DNA from: an uncultured Ideonella sp.
GTDB taxonomy: Bacteria; Pseudomonadota; Gammaproteobacteria; Burkholderiales; Burkholderiaceae
Reading direction: 5' to 3'
Assembly (NCBI GenBank): GCA_946479475.1
Contig: CAMLGG010000099.1
Coordinates: 1-17,003 of the forward strand
Length of the DNA: 17,003 bases
Part shown: piece by piece, positions 7,521 to 13,161 of the stretch
Layout: each line of letters opens with the position of its first letter
Position numbering within the stretch: position 1 is the first letter of the stretch
The notes under the pieces: generated by a model
Database searches by the model: none
Told to the model about the DNA's origin: nothing
Seen by the model: the letters and a program-made list of their open reading frames with translations, nothing else
Made by a program: the position numbers and the translations under genes

Positions 7521-8450
7521 ATGCCGCGCTCCGCCGCGCCCCGGGCCGCTTCCGGCGCACCGTCGCCCGACCCCTTGATCGACGCCTTCGTCTCGGCCCT
7601 GTGGGTGGAGGATGGGCTGGCCGCCAACACGCTCGCGGCCTACCGGCGTGACCTGAGCCTGTTCGCCCTGTGGTTGAAGGCGACCGGCGGCGCCACGCTG
7701 GCGACGGCGAAGGAGGACCACCTGCGAGGCTACGCCGTCGCGCGCCATCCCGGCAGCCGGGCCACGACCGCGAACCGGCGCCTCGCGGTCTTCCGCCGCT
7801 TCTACCGCTGGGCGCTTCGCGAGCGCTTCATCGGCGAGGATCCGACGCTGCGGCTGGACAGTGCAAGGCAGCCCCTGCGGGTGCCGAAGACCTTGAGCGA
7901 GGCGCAGGTCGAGGCCTTGCTGTCGGCACCCGACATCGGCACTGCGCTGGGTTTGCGCGACCGCTGCATGCTCGAGCTGATGTACGCCAGCGGCCTGCGA
8001 GTGAGCGAGCTCGTCGAGCTGCCGGCCGTGCGCGTCAGCCTGGCCGATGGCGTGCTGCGCGTGACGGGCAAAGGCTCCAAGGAGCGGCTGGTGCCCTTCG
8101 GCGACGAGGCTGCCGGCTGGATCACGCGCTACGTGGGCGAGGCGCGAGCGGCGATCCTCTCCGGACAGGCCAGCCCGGCGCTGTTCGTCACCGCGCGCGG
8201 AGGCCCGATGACGAGGCAGATGTTCTGGACGCTGGTGAAGAAGCACGCCGCGCGCGCCGGCATCACCGCGCCCTTGTCGCCCCATACCTTGCGGCATGCC
8301 TTCGCGACGCACCTGCTGAACCACGGGGCCGACCTGCGCGCGGTGCAGATGCTGCTGGGCCATGCCGACATCTCGACGACCACCATCTACACCCATGTGG
8401 CCCGCGAGCGGCTCAAGGCGCTGCATGCGCGGCACCACCCGCGCGGCTGA
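7521..8450 (+). CDS. xerD: Site-specific tyrosine recombinase XerD
   Basis: With XerC it resolves chromosome dimers at dif during division. The 309 residues have an N-terminal SAM-like DNA-binding domain (about 18-105, with ANTLAAYRRDL) and a catalytic domain. The latter carries all six active-site residues of tyrosine recombinases: R160 (SGLRVSEL), K184 (GKGSK), H255 and R258 (HTLRHAF), H281 (LLGHADIS) and the nucleophile Y290 (TTIYTH). The start is ATG 7521; a much longer upstream frame exists but is antisense to the transporter gene. XerD is chosen over XerC because of the overall length, the Ser/Thr-rich TTTIYTHVARERLK end and the single-copy core context; XerC is the alternative. No mobile-element features surround it, so this is the housekeeping recombinase. 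Confidence 0.9.
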   Translation: MPRSAAPRAASGAPSPDPLIDAFVSALWVEDGLAANTLAAYRRDLSLFALWLKATGGATLATAKEDHLRGYAVARHPGSRATTANRRLAVFRRFYRWALRERFIGEDPTLRLDSARQPLRVPKTLSEAQVEALLSAPDIGTALGLRDRCMLELMYASGLRVSELVELPAVRVSLADGVLRVTGKGSKERLVPFGDEAAGWITRYVGEARAAILSGQASPALFVTARGGPMTRQMFWTLVKKHAARAGITAPLSPHTLRHAFATHLLNHGADLRAVQMLLGHADISTTTIYTHVARERLKALHARHHPRG

Positions 8451-8479
8451 AACGAAAGAGCCGGCACGCGGCCGGCTCT
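8451..8479 (-). terminator. Rho-independent terminator of the porin gene (possibly bidirectional)
   Basis: A perfect 9-bp inverted repeat, AGAGCCGGC at 8457-8465 and GCCGGCTCT at 8471-8479, encloses a 5-base loop. Read on the minus strand the hairpin is followed by TTTCGTT, a short T-rich tail, and begins 20 bases after the porin stop. On the plus strand it starts seven bases after the xerD stop but lacks a T-run, so it may only hinder read-through there. This is the only convincing intrinsic terminator I found in the window. Confidence 0.8.
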
Positions 8480-8498
8480 CGCTTGCAGTGCAGGGCGA

Positions 8499-9443
8499 TC
8501 AGAAGTTGTGGCGGATGCCGACGGCCAGCGCGTTGAAGTCGCCGCCGTAGGCCTTCAGCACGTCGTCCTTGTCGATCGCCGTGTAGTAGGCGTAGACCTT
8601 GGTCCGCTTGCTGAGGTTGTAGTTGTAGGCCAGCGTCCACTGCAACGCGTCGCTCTGGTCCCAGTTGCTGTATTCGCCGGCCCGGCCCACGTTGAAATGG
8701 AACTCCGAAGCGCCGACGGTCTGCATGACCGCGATACGGAAGTGCGTGGCGTTGCCCAGGAGGGGGATGCTGGCGTGCTCGATGTAGCCGCCTACGGTGG
8801 TCGAGCCGAATTCGTACAAGGCCCGTGCCGCGTACTGCTTGACGTCGCCGAGCTTCTCGAAGCCCGCGCCCAGGTGCAGCGGGCCCCGGTCGTAGTCGGC
8901 GGCGAAGTCGTAGAGCTGGTCCGTGTCGGTGCCTTCCTTCAGGCCGAGGGCGGCGTGAAGGACGAGGCCGCCGAGGACGGGTGATCGGTAGCCGACCTTG
9001 TTGCGGTTGCGGTCGGTGATCGCCGAGATCGGGAGGTAGAAGGCATCGGCGGAGTCGCCGGTGTCGTGGTTGTGCAGGCTGACGTAGTCGGCCGTCGCGT
9101 AGTAGGCCTCGCTGGTGAAGCGGCCGAGCCTGACCGTGCCGAAGCTGCCGCCCAGGTTGACCTCGGACTGGCGGCCCCAGAACTCGGGGCCCGCCTGGCC
9201 TGTCGTGGCATCGAAGCCGTGCTCGATCTGGAAGCCGGCCTTGAGTCCGCCGCCGAGGTCCTCGGTGCCGGTGAAGCCGATGCGCGAGGAGTTGTCGGCC
9301 ACCTCCCACTGGCGGTCGCCCTTGTTGACCTGGAACGATTCGACAGAAAGGTTCAGGCGGCCGTACAGGGTGACCGAGCTCTGGGCGAACGCGGGAACAC
9401 AGGCCAGGGTGGCCAGCGACGCGGCCAGGGCAAGCTTTCTCAA
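8499..9443 (-). CDS. Outer-membrane porin, Gram-negative trimeric type
   Basis: A 314-residue general-diffusion porin of the family common in Burkholderiales. It has an Ala-rich signal peptide (1-20, cleavage after AFA, mature start QSSVTLYGRLN). Family landmarks are SRIGFTGTEDLGGGLKAGFQ at about 53-72 and a GRQSEVNLGGSFGTVRLGR stretch. Alternating beta-strand patterning follows, ending in RHNF with the terminal Phe used by the BAM complex. It is shorter than many relatives (about 340-390). The start codon is TTG at 9443, not ATG, preceded by an excellent Shine-Dalgarno AAGGAG seven bases away, which fixes the start. It has its own terminator and a roughly 195-base upstream region shared with marC, so it is probably monocistronic. 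Confidence 0.93.
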   Translation of the reverse strand: MRKLALAASLATLACVPAFAQSSVTLYGRLNLSVESFQVNKGDRQWEVADNSSRIGFTGTEDLGGGLKAGFQIEHGFDATTGQAGPEFWGRQSEVNLGGSFGTVRLGRFTSEAYYATADYVSLHNHDTGDSADAFYLPISAITDRNRNKVGYRSPVLGGLVLHAALGLKEGTDTDQLYDFAADYDRGPLHLGAGFEKLGDVKQYAARALYEFGSTTVGGYIEHASIPLLGNATHFRIAVMQTVGASEFHFNVGRAGEYSNWDQSDALQWTLAYNYNLSKRTKVYAYYTAIDKDDVLKAYGGDFNALAVGIRHNF

Positions 9444-9450
9444 GACGAGA

Positions 9451-9456
9451 CTCCTT
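9451..9456 (-). promoter_or_regulatory. Shine-Dalgarno of porin gene
   Basis: AAGGAG on the minus strand, seven bases before the TTG codon at 9443. It decides the start in favour of TTG. Confidence 0.85.
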
Positions 9457-9521
9457 CGTTGAACGGTGTTCCAGGGAGCGCACCGGGCGCTGCGAGGGCT
9501 CGCATGAGGTGCGCAAAGATG

Positions 9522-9537
9522 GTTGCATTTTGTTGCA
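9522..9537. repeat. Paired GTTGCA direct repeats, 10-bp period
   Basis: GTTGCA occurs at 9522-9527 and again at 9532-9537, separated by TTTT, so the two copies are exactly one helical turn apart on the same DNA face. They lie about 80 bases upstream of the porin TTG and about 100 upstream of marC. A regulator-binding site is plausible; the factor is unknown. Confidence 0.4.
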
Positions 9538-9624
9538 CCAGGCTTGCGCTCGCCTCAACGTTCTGTGGAGCGGTGCCTGCTTGTGGTGCGCCCGCCACGA
9601 GCCCGGCTCGCCGGGTCCGCCGGG

Positions 9625-9630
9625 CACAAT
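9625..9630 (+). promoter_or_regulatory. Candidate -10 box (CACAAT) of marC, 8 bases from ATG
   Basis: CACAAT (4 of 6 matches) is eight bases upstream of the marC ATG with no Shine-Dalgarno between. It resembles the close -10/ATG layout at mutL, dedA, queG and the DUF455 gene, though it is a weaker match. Confidence 0.3.
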
Positions 9631-9638
9631 CGCCCGCC

Positions 9639-10232
9639 ATGGATCACACCTTCGTCTCCGCCTTCGTGCTGCTTCTGCTGGTGCTCGATCCCTTCGGCAG
9701 CCTGCCGATCTTCATCTCGGTGCTTCGCGGCGTGGCGCCCGAGCGGCGCACGATCGTCGCCGTGCGCGAGGTGGCCATCGCCTTCGGCGTGCTGCTGGCC
9801 TTCATGTTCACCGGCCAGGGCTTCCTGAGCCTGATGCACCTGTCCGAGCGCTCGCTCGAAGTGGCCGGCGGCGTGATCCTGCTGATCATCGCGATCCGCA
9901 TGATCTTCGCCTCGGGCGGCGAGATCTATGCCAGCGACGGCAAGCGCGAGCCGATGATCTTCCCCTTGGCCGTGCCGCTCCTGGCCGGGCCTTCGGCCAT
10001 GGCGACGGTGCTGCTGCTCGCGTCGCGCCAGCCCGAGCGGATCCTGCACTGGGTGGGGGCGCTGACGCTGGCGATGACGATCAGCGGGCTGGTGCTGCTG
10101 GCTGCCGAGCGCATCCGCAAGCTGCTGGGCACGCCCATGGTCTCGGCGCTGGAGAAGCTGATGGGCCTGGTGCTGACGGCGATCGCCGTCGAGATGATCC
10201 TGGCCGGTTTGAAGCGCTATTTCTTCGAGTAG
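9639..10232 (+). CDS. MarC family integral membrane protein
   Basis: A 197-residue inner-membrane protein of the MarC/UPF0056 family, with six likely membrane helices. Function is unproven; the name comes from proximity to marRAB in E. coli, not from a role in resistance. Landmarks are LLLLVLDPFGSLPIFIS near residues 12-28 (the LDPxGxxP signature), RSLEVAGGVILLIIAIRM near 70-88, and PLAVPLLAGPSAMATVLLL near 110-128 (the family's PLAxPLLAGP motif). The ATG at 9639 begins the first helix directly; the longer upstream frame is antisense to the porin. The gene ends one base before the convergent kinase gene. Confidence 0.93.
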   Translation: MDHTFVSAFVLLLLVLDPFGSLPIFISVLRGVAPERRTIVAVREVAIAFGVLLAFMFTGQGFLSLMHLSERSLEVAGGVILLIIAIRMIFASGGEIYASDGKREPMIFPLAVPLLAGPSAMATVLLLASRQPERILHWVGALTLAMTISGLVLLAAERIRKLLGTPMVSALEKLMGLVLTAIAVEMILAGLKRYFFE

Positions 10233-10233
10233 C

Positions 10234-11715
10234 TCATCGGCCGTAGCGCTCGCGCTGCCACTGGTACTCGCGCAGCTTCTGGCACTGCGCGTGACCCGAG
10301 TACGCGGGCTTGCGGCACTGCCGTTCGAGGCAGAGGTCGCGGGCGATGAAGACGCGCCCGCCGCACTCCTGCATCGGGTCCGCCGGAGCGCCGGCGGCGG
10401 CCGCCTGGCTGGCCGGGCGGGCAGGGGCCAGGGCCTCCCGGGGCGGCTTCTGGACGGCGGCTGGCCTGGCGTCGGCCCGCGTGCTTTCGTGGGCCGGGGT
10501 CCTCTCTGCGAGCGGGCGCTCCACCGGCGCCGGGACGGCGGCGATCGGCTCGGCAGCGCGCTGCTGGGCGCCACGGTGCTGCCACGTCCACCAGCCCACG
10601 CCGGCCGCCGCCACGGCGGCGGCGGCCACTGCGGCCACCGGCCATGAGCGCCCGGCTGATCGGCGGGACGCTGCAGGGCGGGCGGGCTGCCTTTCCTCGC
10701 GGTCTTCGTCCAGGCCCAAAGTGTCCGGCAGGGACATGGTGTGCTCCCACTGGTCCACGACGGGAGCGGCCGCCGCGCGCGGAGGCGGGCTCAGCTGGCC
10801 CTGCAACGCTTCGCGCATCTGCGCCGCGGAGGCCGGGCGGTCCTGCGGCCGGACGCCGAGCGACCAGTCGATGGCCTCCAGCAGCTCCGGCGAATACTCC
10901 GACAAGCCCATCCGGGAGAGGGGCTGCCAGCTGTCGGCGATCGTGCGCGTGGTGGCCGCGGGCGGCGTGTGGCCGAGGATCAGGTAGTAGGCCACGGCCC
11001 CGAGCGCGTAGAGATCCGTCCACGGACCCTGGCGAAGCTCGCTCGACTCGCCGTATTGCTCGATCGGCGCAAAGCGCGGCTTGAGGATGGCGGTGAGCGC
11101 CTGCGCCCCGTCGCCGATGGCGTGCCGGGCCGCGCCGAAATCCAGCAGGATCGGGTCCCCGCCGCCTTCGGGCAGCAGGATGTTGTCGGGCGAGACGTCG
11201 CGGTGGTAGATCGACTCCGCGTGCAACAGCGCGAGCGCATCGAGCAGGGGCAGCAGCACGCCGCGCAGCCAGTCCTCGCCGGGCCGGCCCTTCATCTCCT
11301 GCCGCGCCTGCTTCAGCGTCTGGCCGCGCAGGTAGGGCATCAGCATGTAGGCCGTGCCATGGCCTTCCCAGAAGCGGTAGACCTTCAGCAGGGCGGGATG
11401 GTCGAAGCGCGCCAGCAGGCGTGCCTCGTTGACGAAGGAGCGCCGGCCGAGCTCGAAGGTGTCTGCACAGCCCGGCGAACGAAGCGAGACGAGGGAGCCC
11501 GTGCCGCGCTGCGCCAGCTGGCCGGGCATGTACTCCTTGATCGCGACGGTGCGCTCCAGCGCGTGGTCCTGCGCCAGGTAGACGATGCCGAAGCCGCCTA
11601 CGGCCAGGGTGCGAAGGATCTCGAGTTCGCCGAACCGGGTGCCCGCCGGCAGGGCGTTCAGTTCCTCGGTCGGCGCGGTCGCGGGCGATGCGGCGTCCTC
11701 GGAGATCTCGGGCAT
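10234..11715 (-). CDS. Membrane-anchored serine/threonine protein kinase with Cys-rich periplasmic tail
   Basis: A 493-residue Hanks-type kinase. The catalytic domain spans about 28-305: glycine-rich loop LAVGGFGIVY (37-46), ATP lysine K60 (VAIKEYMP), E97 (NEARLL), catalytic loop HRDVSPDN (171-178) with D173 and N178, and metal-binding D192 (DFGAAR). The APIEQY of the activation region and the WTDLYALGAVAYYLI helix follow. The HRD-x-K lysine is replaced by Ser175. After a charged, Pro-rich juxtamembrane region comes a single Ala-rich membrane segment (about 358-378). A low-complexity Ala/Pro/Arg segment and a compact tail with C451, C462, C467 and C478 follow; if the topology is N-in, this tail is periplasmic. 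No PASTA or other known sensor domain is seen. The substrate is unknown. It lies downstream of the DUF455 gene on the same strand with a 63-base gap that seems to contain its own promoter. Confidence 0.9.
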   Translation of the reverse strand: MPEISEDAASPATAPTEELNALPAGTRFGELEILRTLAVGGFGIVYLAQDHALERTVAIKEYMPGQLAQRGTGSLVSLRSPGCADTFELGRRSFVNEARLLARFDHPALLKVYRFWEGHGTAYMLMPYLRGQTLKQARQEMKGRPGEDWLRGVLLPLLDALALLHAESIYHRDVSPDNILLPEGGGDPILLDFGAARHAIGDGAQALTAILKPRFAPIEQYGESSELRQGPWTDLYALGAVAYYLILGHTPPAATTRTIADSWQPLSRMGLSEYSPELLEAIDWSLGVRPQDRPASAAQMREALQGQLSPPPRAAAAPVVDQWEHTMSLPDTLGLDEDREERQPARPAASRRSAGRSWPVAAVAAAAVAAAGVGWWTWQHRGAQQRAAEPIAAVPAPVERPLAERTPAHESTRADARPAAVQKPPREALAPARPASQAAAAGAPADPMQECGGRVFIARDLCLERQCRKPAYSGHAQCQKLREYQWQRERYGR

Positions 11716-11745
11716 GCAGTTCGATACGGCGGCGAAGAGACGCGG

Positions 11746-11778
11746 ATTGTCTCAGGCGAACATTGTTCGTCCTGTCAA
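11746..11778 (-). promoter_or_regulatory. Candidate kinase promoter with a perfect inverted repeat in the spacer
   Basis: On the minus strand a perfect TTGACA (11778-11773) directly follows the DUF455 stop, and GACAAT (11751-11746) could serve as the -10. The spacing is 21 bases, longer than the 17 optimum. A 13-bp element with perfect 5-bp arms, CGAAC-AAT-GTTCG (11757-11769), lies entirely in the spacer. A long spacer carrying a dyad is the layout used by MerR-type activators, but that is inference. Confidence 0.4.
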
Positions 11779-12570
11779 CTAATTCGCGTTCAGGCGCTCG
11801 ATTTCGGCCTCGTCGAAGCCGGCGGCGCGGCGCGCATCGAGGTTGAACGGCCCCTTCAGGCGAGGCGCCCCGTAGCGGGTGGCGAACTCGGCATAGCTGG
11901 CGAGCGGGTCGCGATGGTCGCGCTCGCACAGCCAGCGGTACCAGCGGTTGCCGATGGCGACGTGGCCGATCTCGTCGCGCAGGATCACGTCGAGGATCTC
12001 CACGGCGCGCAGGTCGCCTGCCTTTCGCAGCTTGGCCTGCATCGGCGGCGTGGCGTCGAGGCCGCGGGCCTCGAGCGTGCGCGGGACGAGGGCCATGCGG
12101 GCGGTGATGTCCTCGCGCGTCCTCTCGGCCATGGTCCACAGGCCGTCGTGGGCCTCGAAGTCGCCGTAGTCGTGGCCCAGCGACTGCAGGTGCGTGCGCA
12201 GCAGCTCGAAATGCAGTGCCTCCTCGCCCGCAACCTGCAGCCAGTCGAGGTAGAAGCGCTGCGGCATGCCGGCGAAGCGCCAGGCGGCATCGAGCGCGAG
12301 GTTGATGGCGTTGAACTCGATGTGGCAGACGGCATGCAGCAGGGCCGCGCGGCCCTCGGGCGTGAACGGCGTGCGGCGGGGCACCTGCTCCGGCGCCACC
12401 AGCAGCGGGCGGGCGGGGCGGCCGGGCAGGGCGGCCGAGGGCCGGAGCGTGATGTCCGCATCCAGGGGCGCACCGGCGCGCGCCGATTGCAGCAGCTCGC
12501 GCGCGAGCCGGGCCTTTCGCTCCGGATCGGCCACGCACAAGACCTTCAACGCCTCTGATCTCAGCTCCAT
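11779..12570 (-). CDS. DUF455 family protein, ferritin-like fold
   Basis: A 263-residue protein of DUF455, a poorly characterised family in the ferritin-like superfamily. Its carboxylate and His pattern suggests a di-metal site: E85 in the HIEFNAINLALDAAWRF helix (83-99), E117 with H120 (EEALHFELL), and E200 with H203 (RDEIGHVAIGNRWY). The helices between these fit a four-helix bundle. MiaE-like hydroxylases and other di-iron enzymes use the same E...ExxH...ExxH arrangement, but no reaction should be assigned from this. ATG 12570 is the only plausible start, and it is immediately preceded by AAGG, too close to act as a normal Shine-Dalgarno. A -35/-10 pair upstream predicts transcription starting at the ATG. 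It is divergent from the gamma-carbonic anhydrase gene and upstream of the kinase. Confidence 0.85.
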   Translation of the reverse strand: MELRSEALKVLCVADPERKARLARELLQSARAGAPLDADITLRPSAALPGRPARPLLVAPEQVPRRTPFTPEGRAALLHAVCHIEFNAINLALDAAWRFAGMPQRFYLDWLQVAGEEALHFELLRTHLQSLGHDYGDFEAHDGLWTMAERTREDITARMALVPRTLEARGLDATPPMQAKLRKAGDLRAVEILDVILRDEIGHVAIGNRWYRWLCERDHRDPLASYAEFATRYGAPRLKGPFNLDARRAAGFDEAEIERLNAN

Positions 12571-12573
12571 CCT

Positions 12574-12579
12574 TAAAAT
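12574..12579 (+). promoter_or_regulatory. Candidate -10 box (TAAAAT) for the gamma-carbonic anhydrase-hslO unit
   Basis: TAAAAT (5 of 6) lies in an AT-rich patch that is rare in this window and overlaps the minus-strand -10 of the DUF455 gene. Transcription would start near 12586, leaving a leader of about 39 bases that contains the GAGGGAAG ribosome-binding region. An in-frame ATG at 12586, six bases after this box, is an alternative start. Confidence 0.4.
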
Positions 12580-12606
12580 TATCGGATGCCCTCGGAGGGC
12601 CAACAA
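12578..12606 (-). promoter_or_regulatory. Promoter of the DUF455 gene, predicting a leaderless transcript
   Basis: Minus-strand TTGTTG (12606-12601) and GATAAT (12583-12578) are separated by exactly 17 bases. The -10 end is only seven bases from the ATG at 12570, so the predicted start site coincides with the start codon. It is the best-formed of the close-spaced promoters here. Confidence 0.5.
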
Positions 12607-12624
12607 AGAGGGAAGACGGCAGCG

Positions 12625-13149
12625 ATGGCCATTTACCAACTGGGCGAGGAAGCCCCGCGCATCGCCGACACCGCCTGGGTGGCCGATTCGGCCGAAGTGA
12701 TCGGCCGGGTCAGCCTCGCCGATTCGGCCAGCGTCTGGTACGGCTGCGTCCTGCGCGGCGACAACGAGTGGCTGTCGATAGGCGAGCGCAGCAACGTCCA
12801 GGACTTGTCTGCCCTGCATACCGACATGGGCTACCCGCTCACGCTCGGCAAGGGGGTGACGGTGGGGCACCAGGTGATGCTCCACGGCTGCACGATAGGC
12901 GACGGCTCGCTGATCGGCATCCAGTCCGTCATCCTCAATGGCGCGCGCATCGGCAGGAACTGCCTCGTCGGTGCCGGCACGCTGGTGCCCGAGGGCAAGG
13001 AGTTTCCCGATGGCGTGCTCATCGTGGGCACGCCTGCCAAGATCGTGCGCGAGCTGACGCCCGAGCAGATCACCCGAATCAACGAGGCGGCCGAACGTTA
13101 CGTCGAGAACGCCAGCCGCCACCGCCAGGGCCTCAAGCGGCTGGGCTGA
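12625..13149 (+). CDS. Gamma-class carbonic anhydrase family protein (left-handed beta-helix)
   Basis: A 174-residue hexapeptide-repeat protein of the gamma-carbonic anhydrase family (CamH/YrdA-like). The three zinc-binding histidines are present: H65 (ALHTD), H82 and H87 (GHQVMLHG), with the supporting N57 and Q59 (RSNVQD). The repeat pattern [LIV]Gxxxx runs from about residue 17 to 130, then a short C-terminal helix follows. The acidic loop holding the proton-shuttle Glu of Methanosarcina Cam is absent, as in CamH relatives, so hydration activity is uncertain; the family includes proteins with no measured activity. ATG 12625 is preferred because relatives begin MAIYQLGE and because GAGGGAAG lies upstream; an in-frame ATG at 12586 would add 13 residues. 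hslO follows after 12 bases, probably in one mRNA. Confidence 0.9.
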   Translation: MAIYQLGEEAPRIADTAWVADSAEVIGRVSLADSASVWYGCVLRGDNEWLSIGERSNVQDLSALHTDMGYPLTLGKGVTVGHQVMLHGCTIGDGSLIGIQSVILNGARIGRNCLVGAGTLVPEGKEFPDGVLIVGTPAKIVRELTPEQITRINEAAERYVENASRHRQGLKRLG

Positions 13150-13161
13150 AGAGTCATTCCG

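Larger units (their letters stand above)
9444..9638. promoter_or_regulatory. Divergent intergenic region, porin / marC
   Basis: The largest non-coding gap of the window. It holds the porin Shine-Dalgarno (AAGGAG, minus strand, 9451-9456), two GTTGCA copies ten bases apart (9522-9537) in a locally AT-rich patch, and a CACAAT -10-like box just before marC. No sigma-70 promoter with both boxes is obvious for the porin. No small ORF or RNA gene is evident. Confidence 0.6.

Noticed and set aside
7521..8450. Tyrosine recombinase as a sign of an integrated mobile element
   Set aside because: The protein has the length and active-site spacing of housekeeping XerD, with no att repeats, tRNA or cargo genes around it.
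11757..11769. LexA (SOS) box of the Gram-positive type
   Set aside because: The arms match but the spacer is 3, not 4, bases, and betaproteobacterial LexA uses a CTGT-type site; kept only as an unassigned inverted repeat.
10741..12558. 605-codon plus-strand open frame opposite kinase and DUF455 gene
   Set aside because: It spans two real minus-strand genes and the gap between them; the translation is compositionally biased and has no domain.
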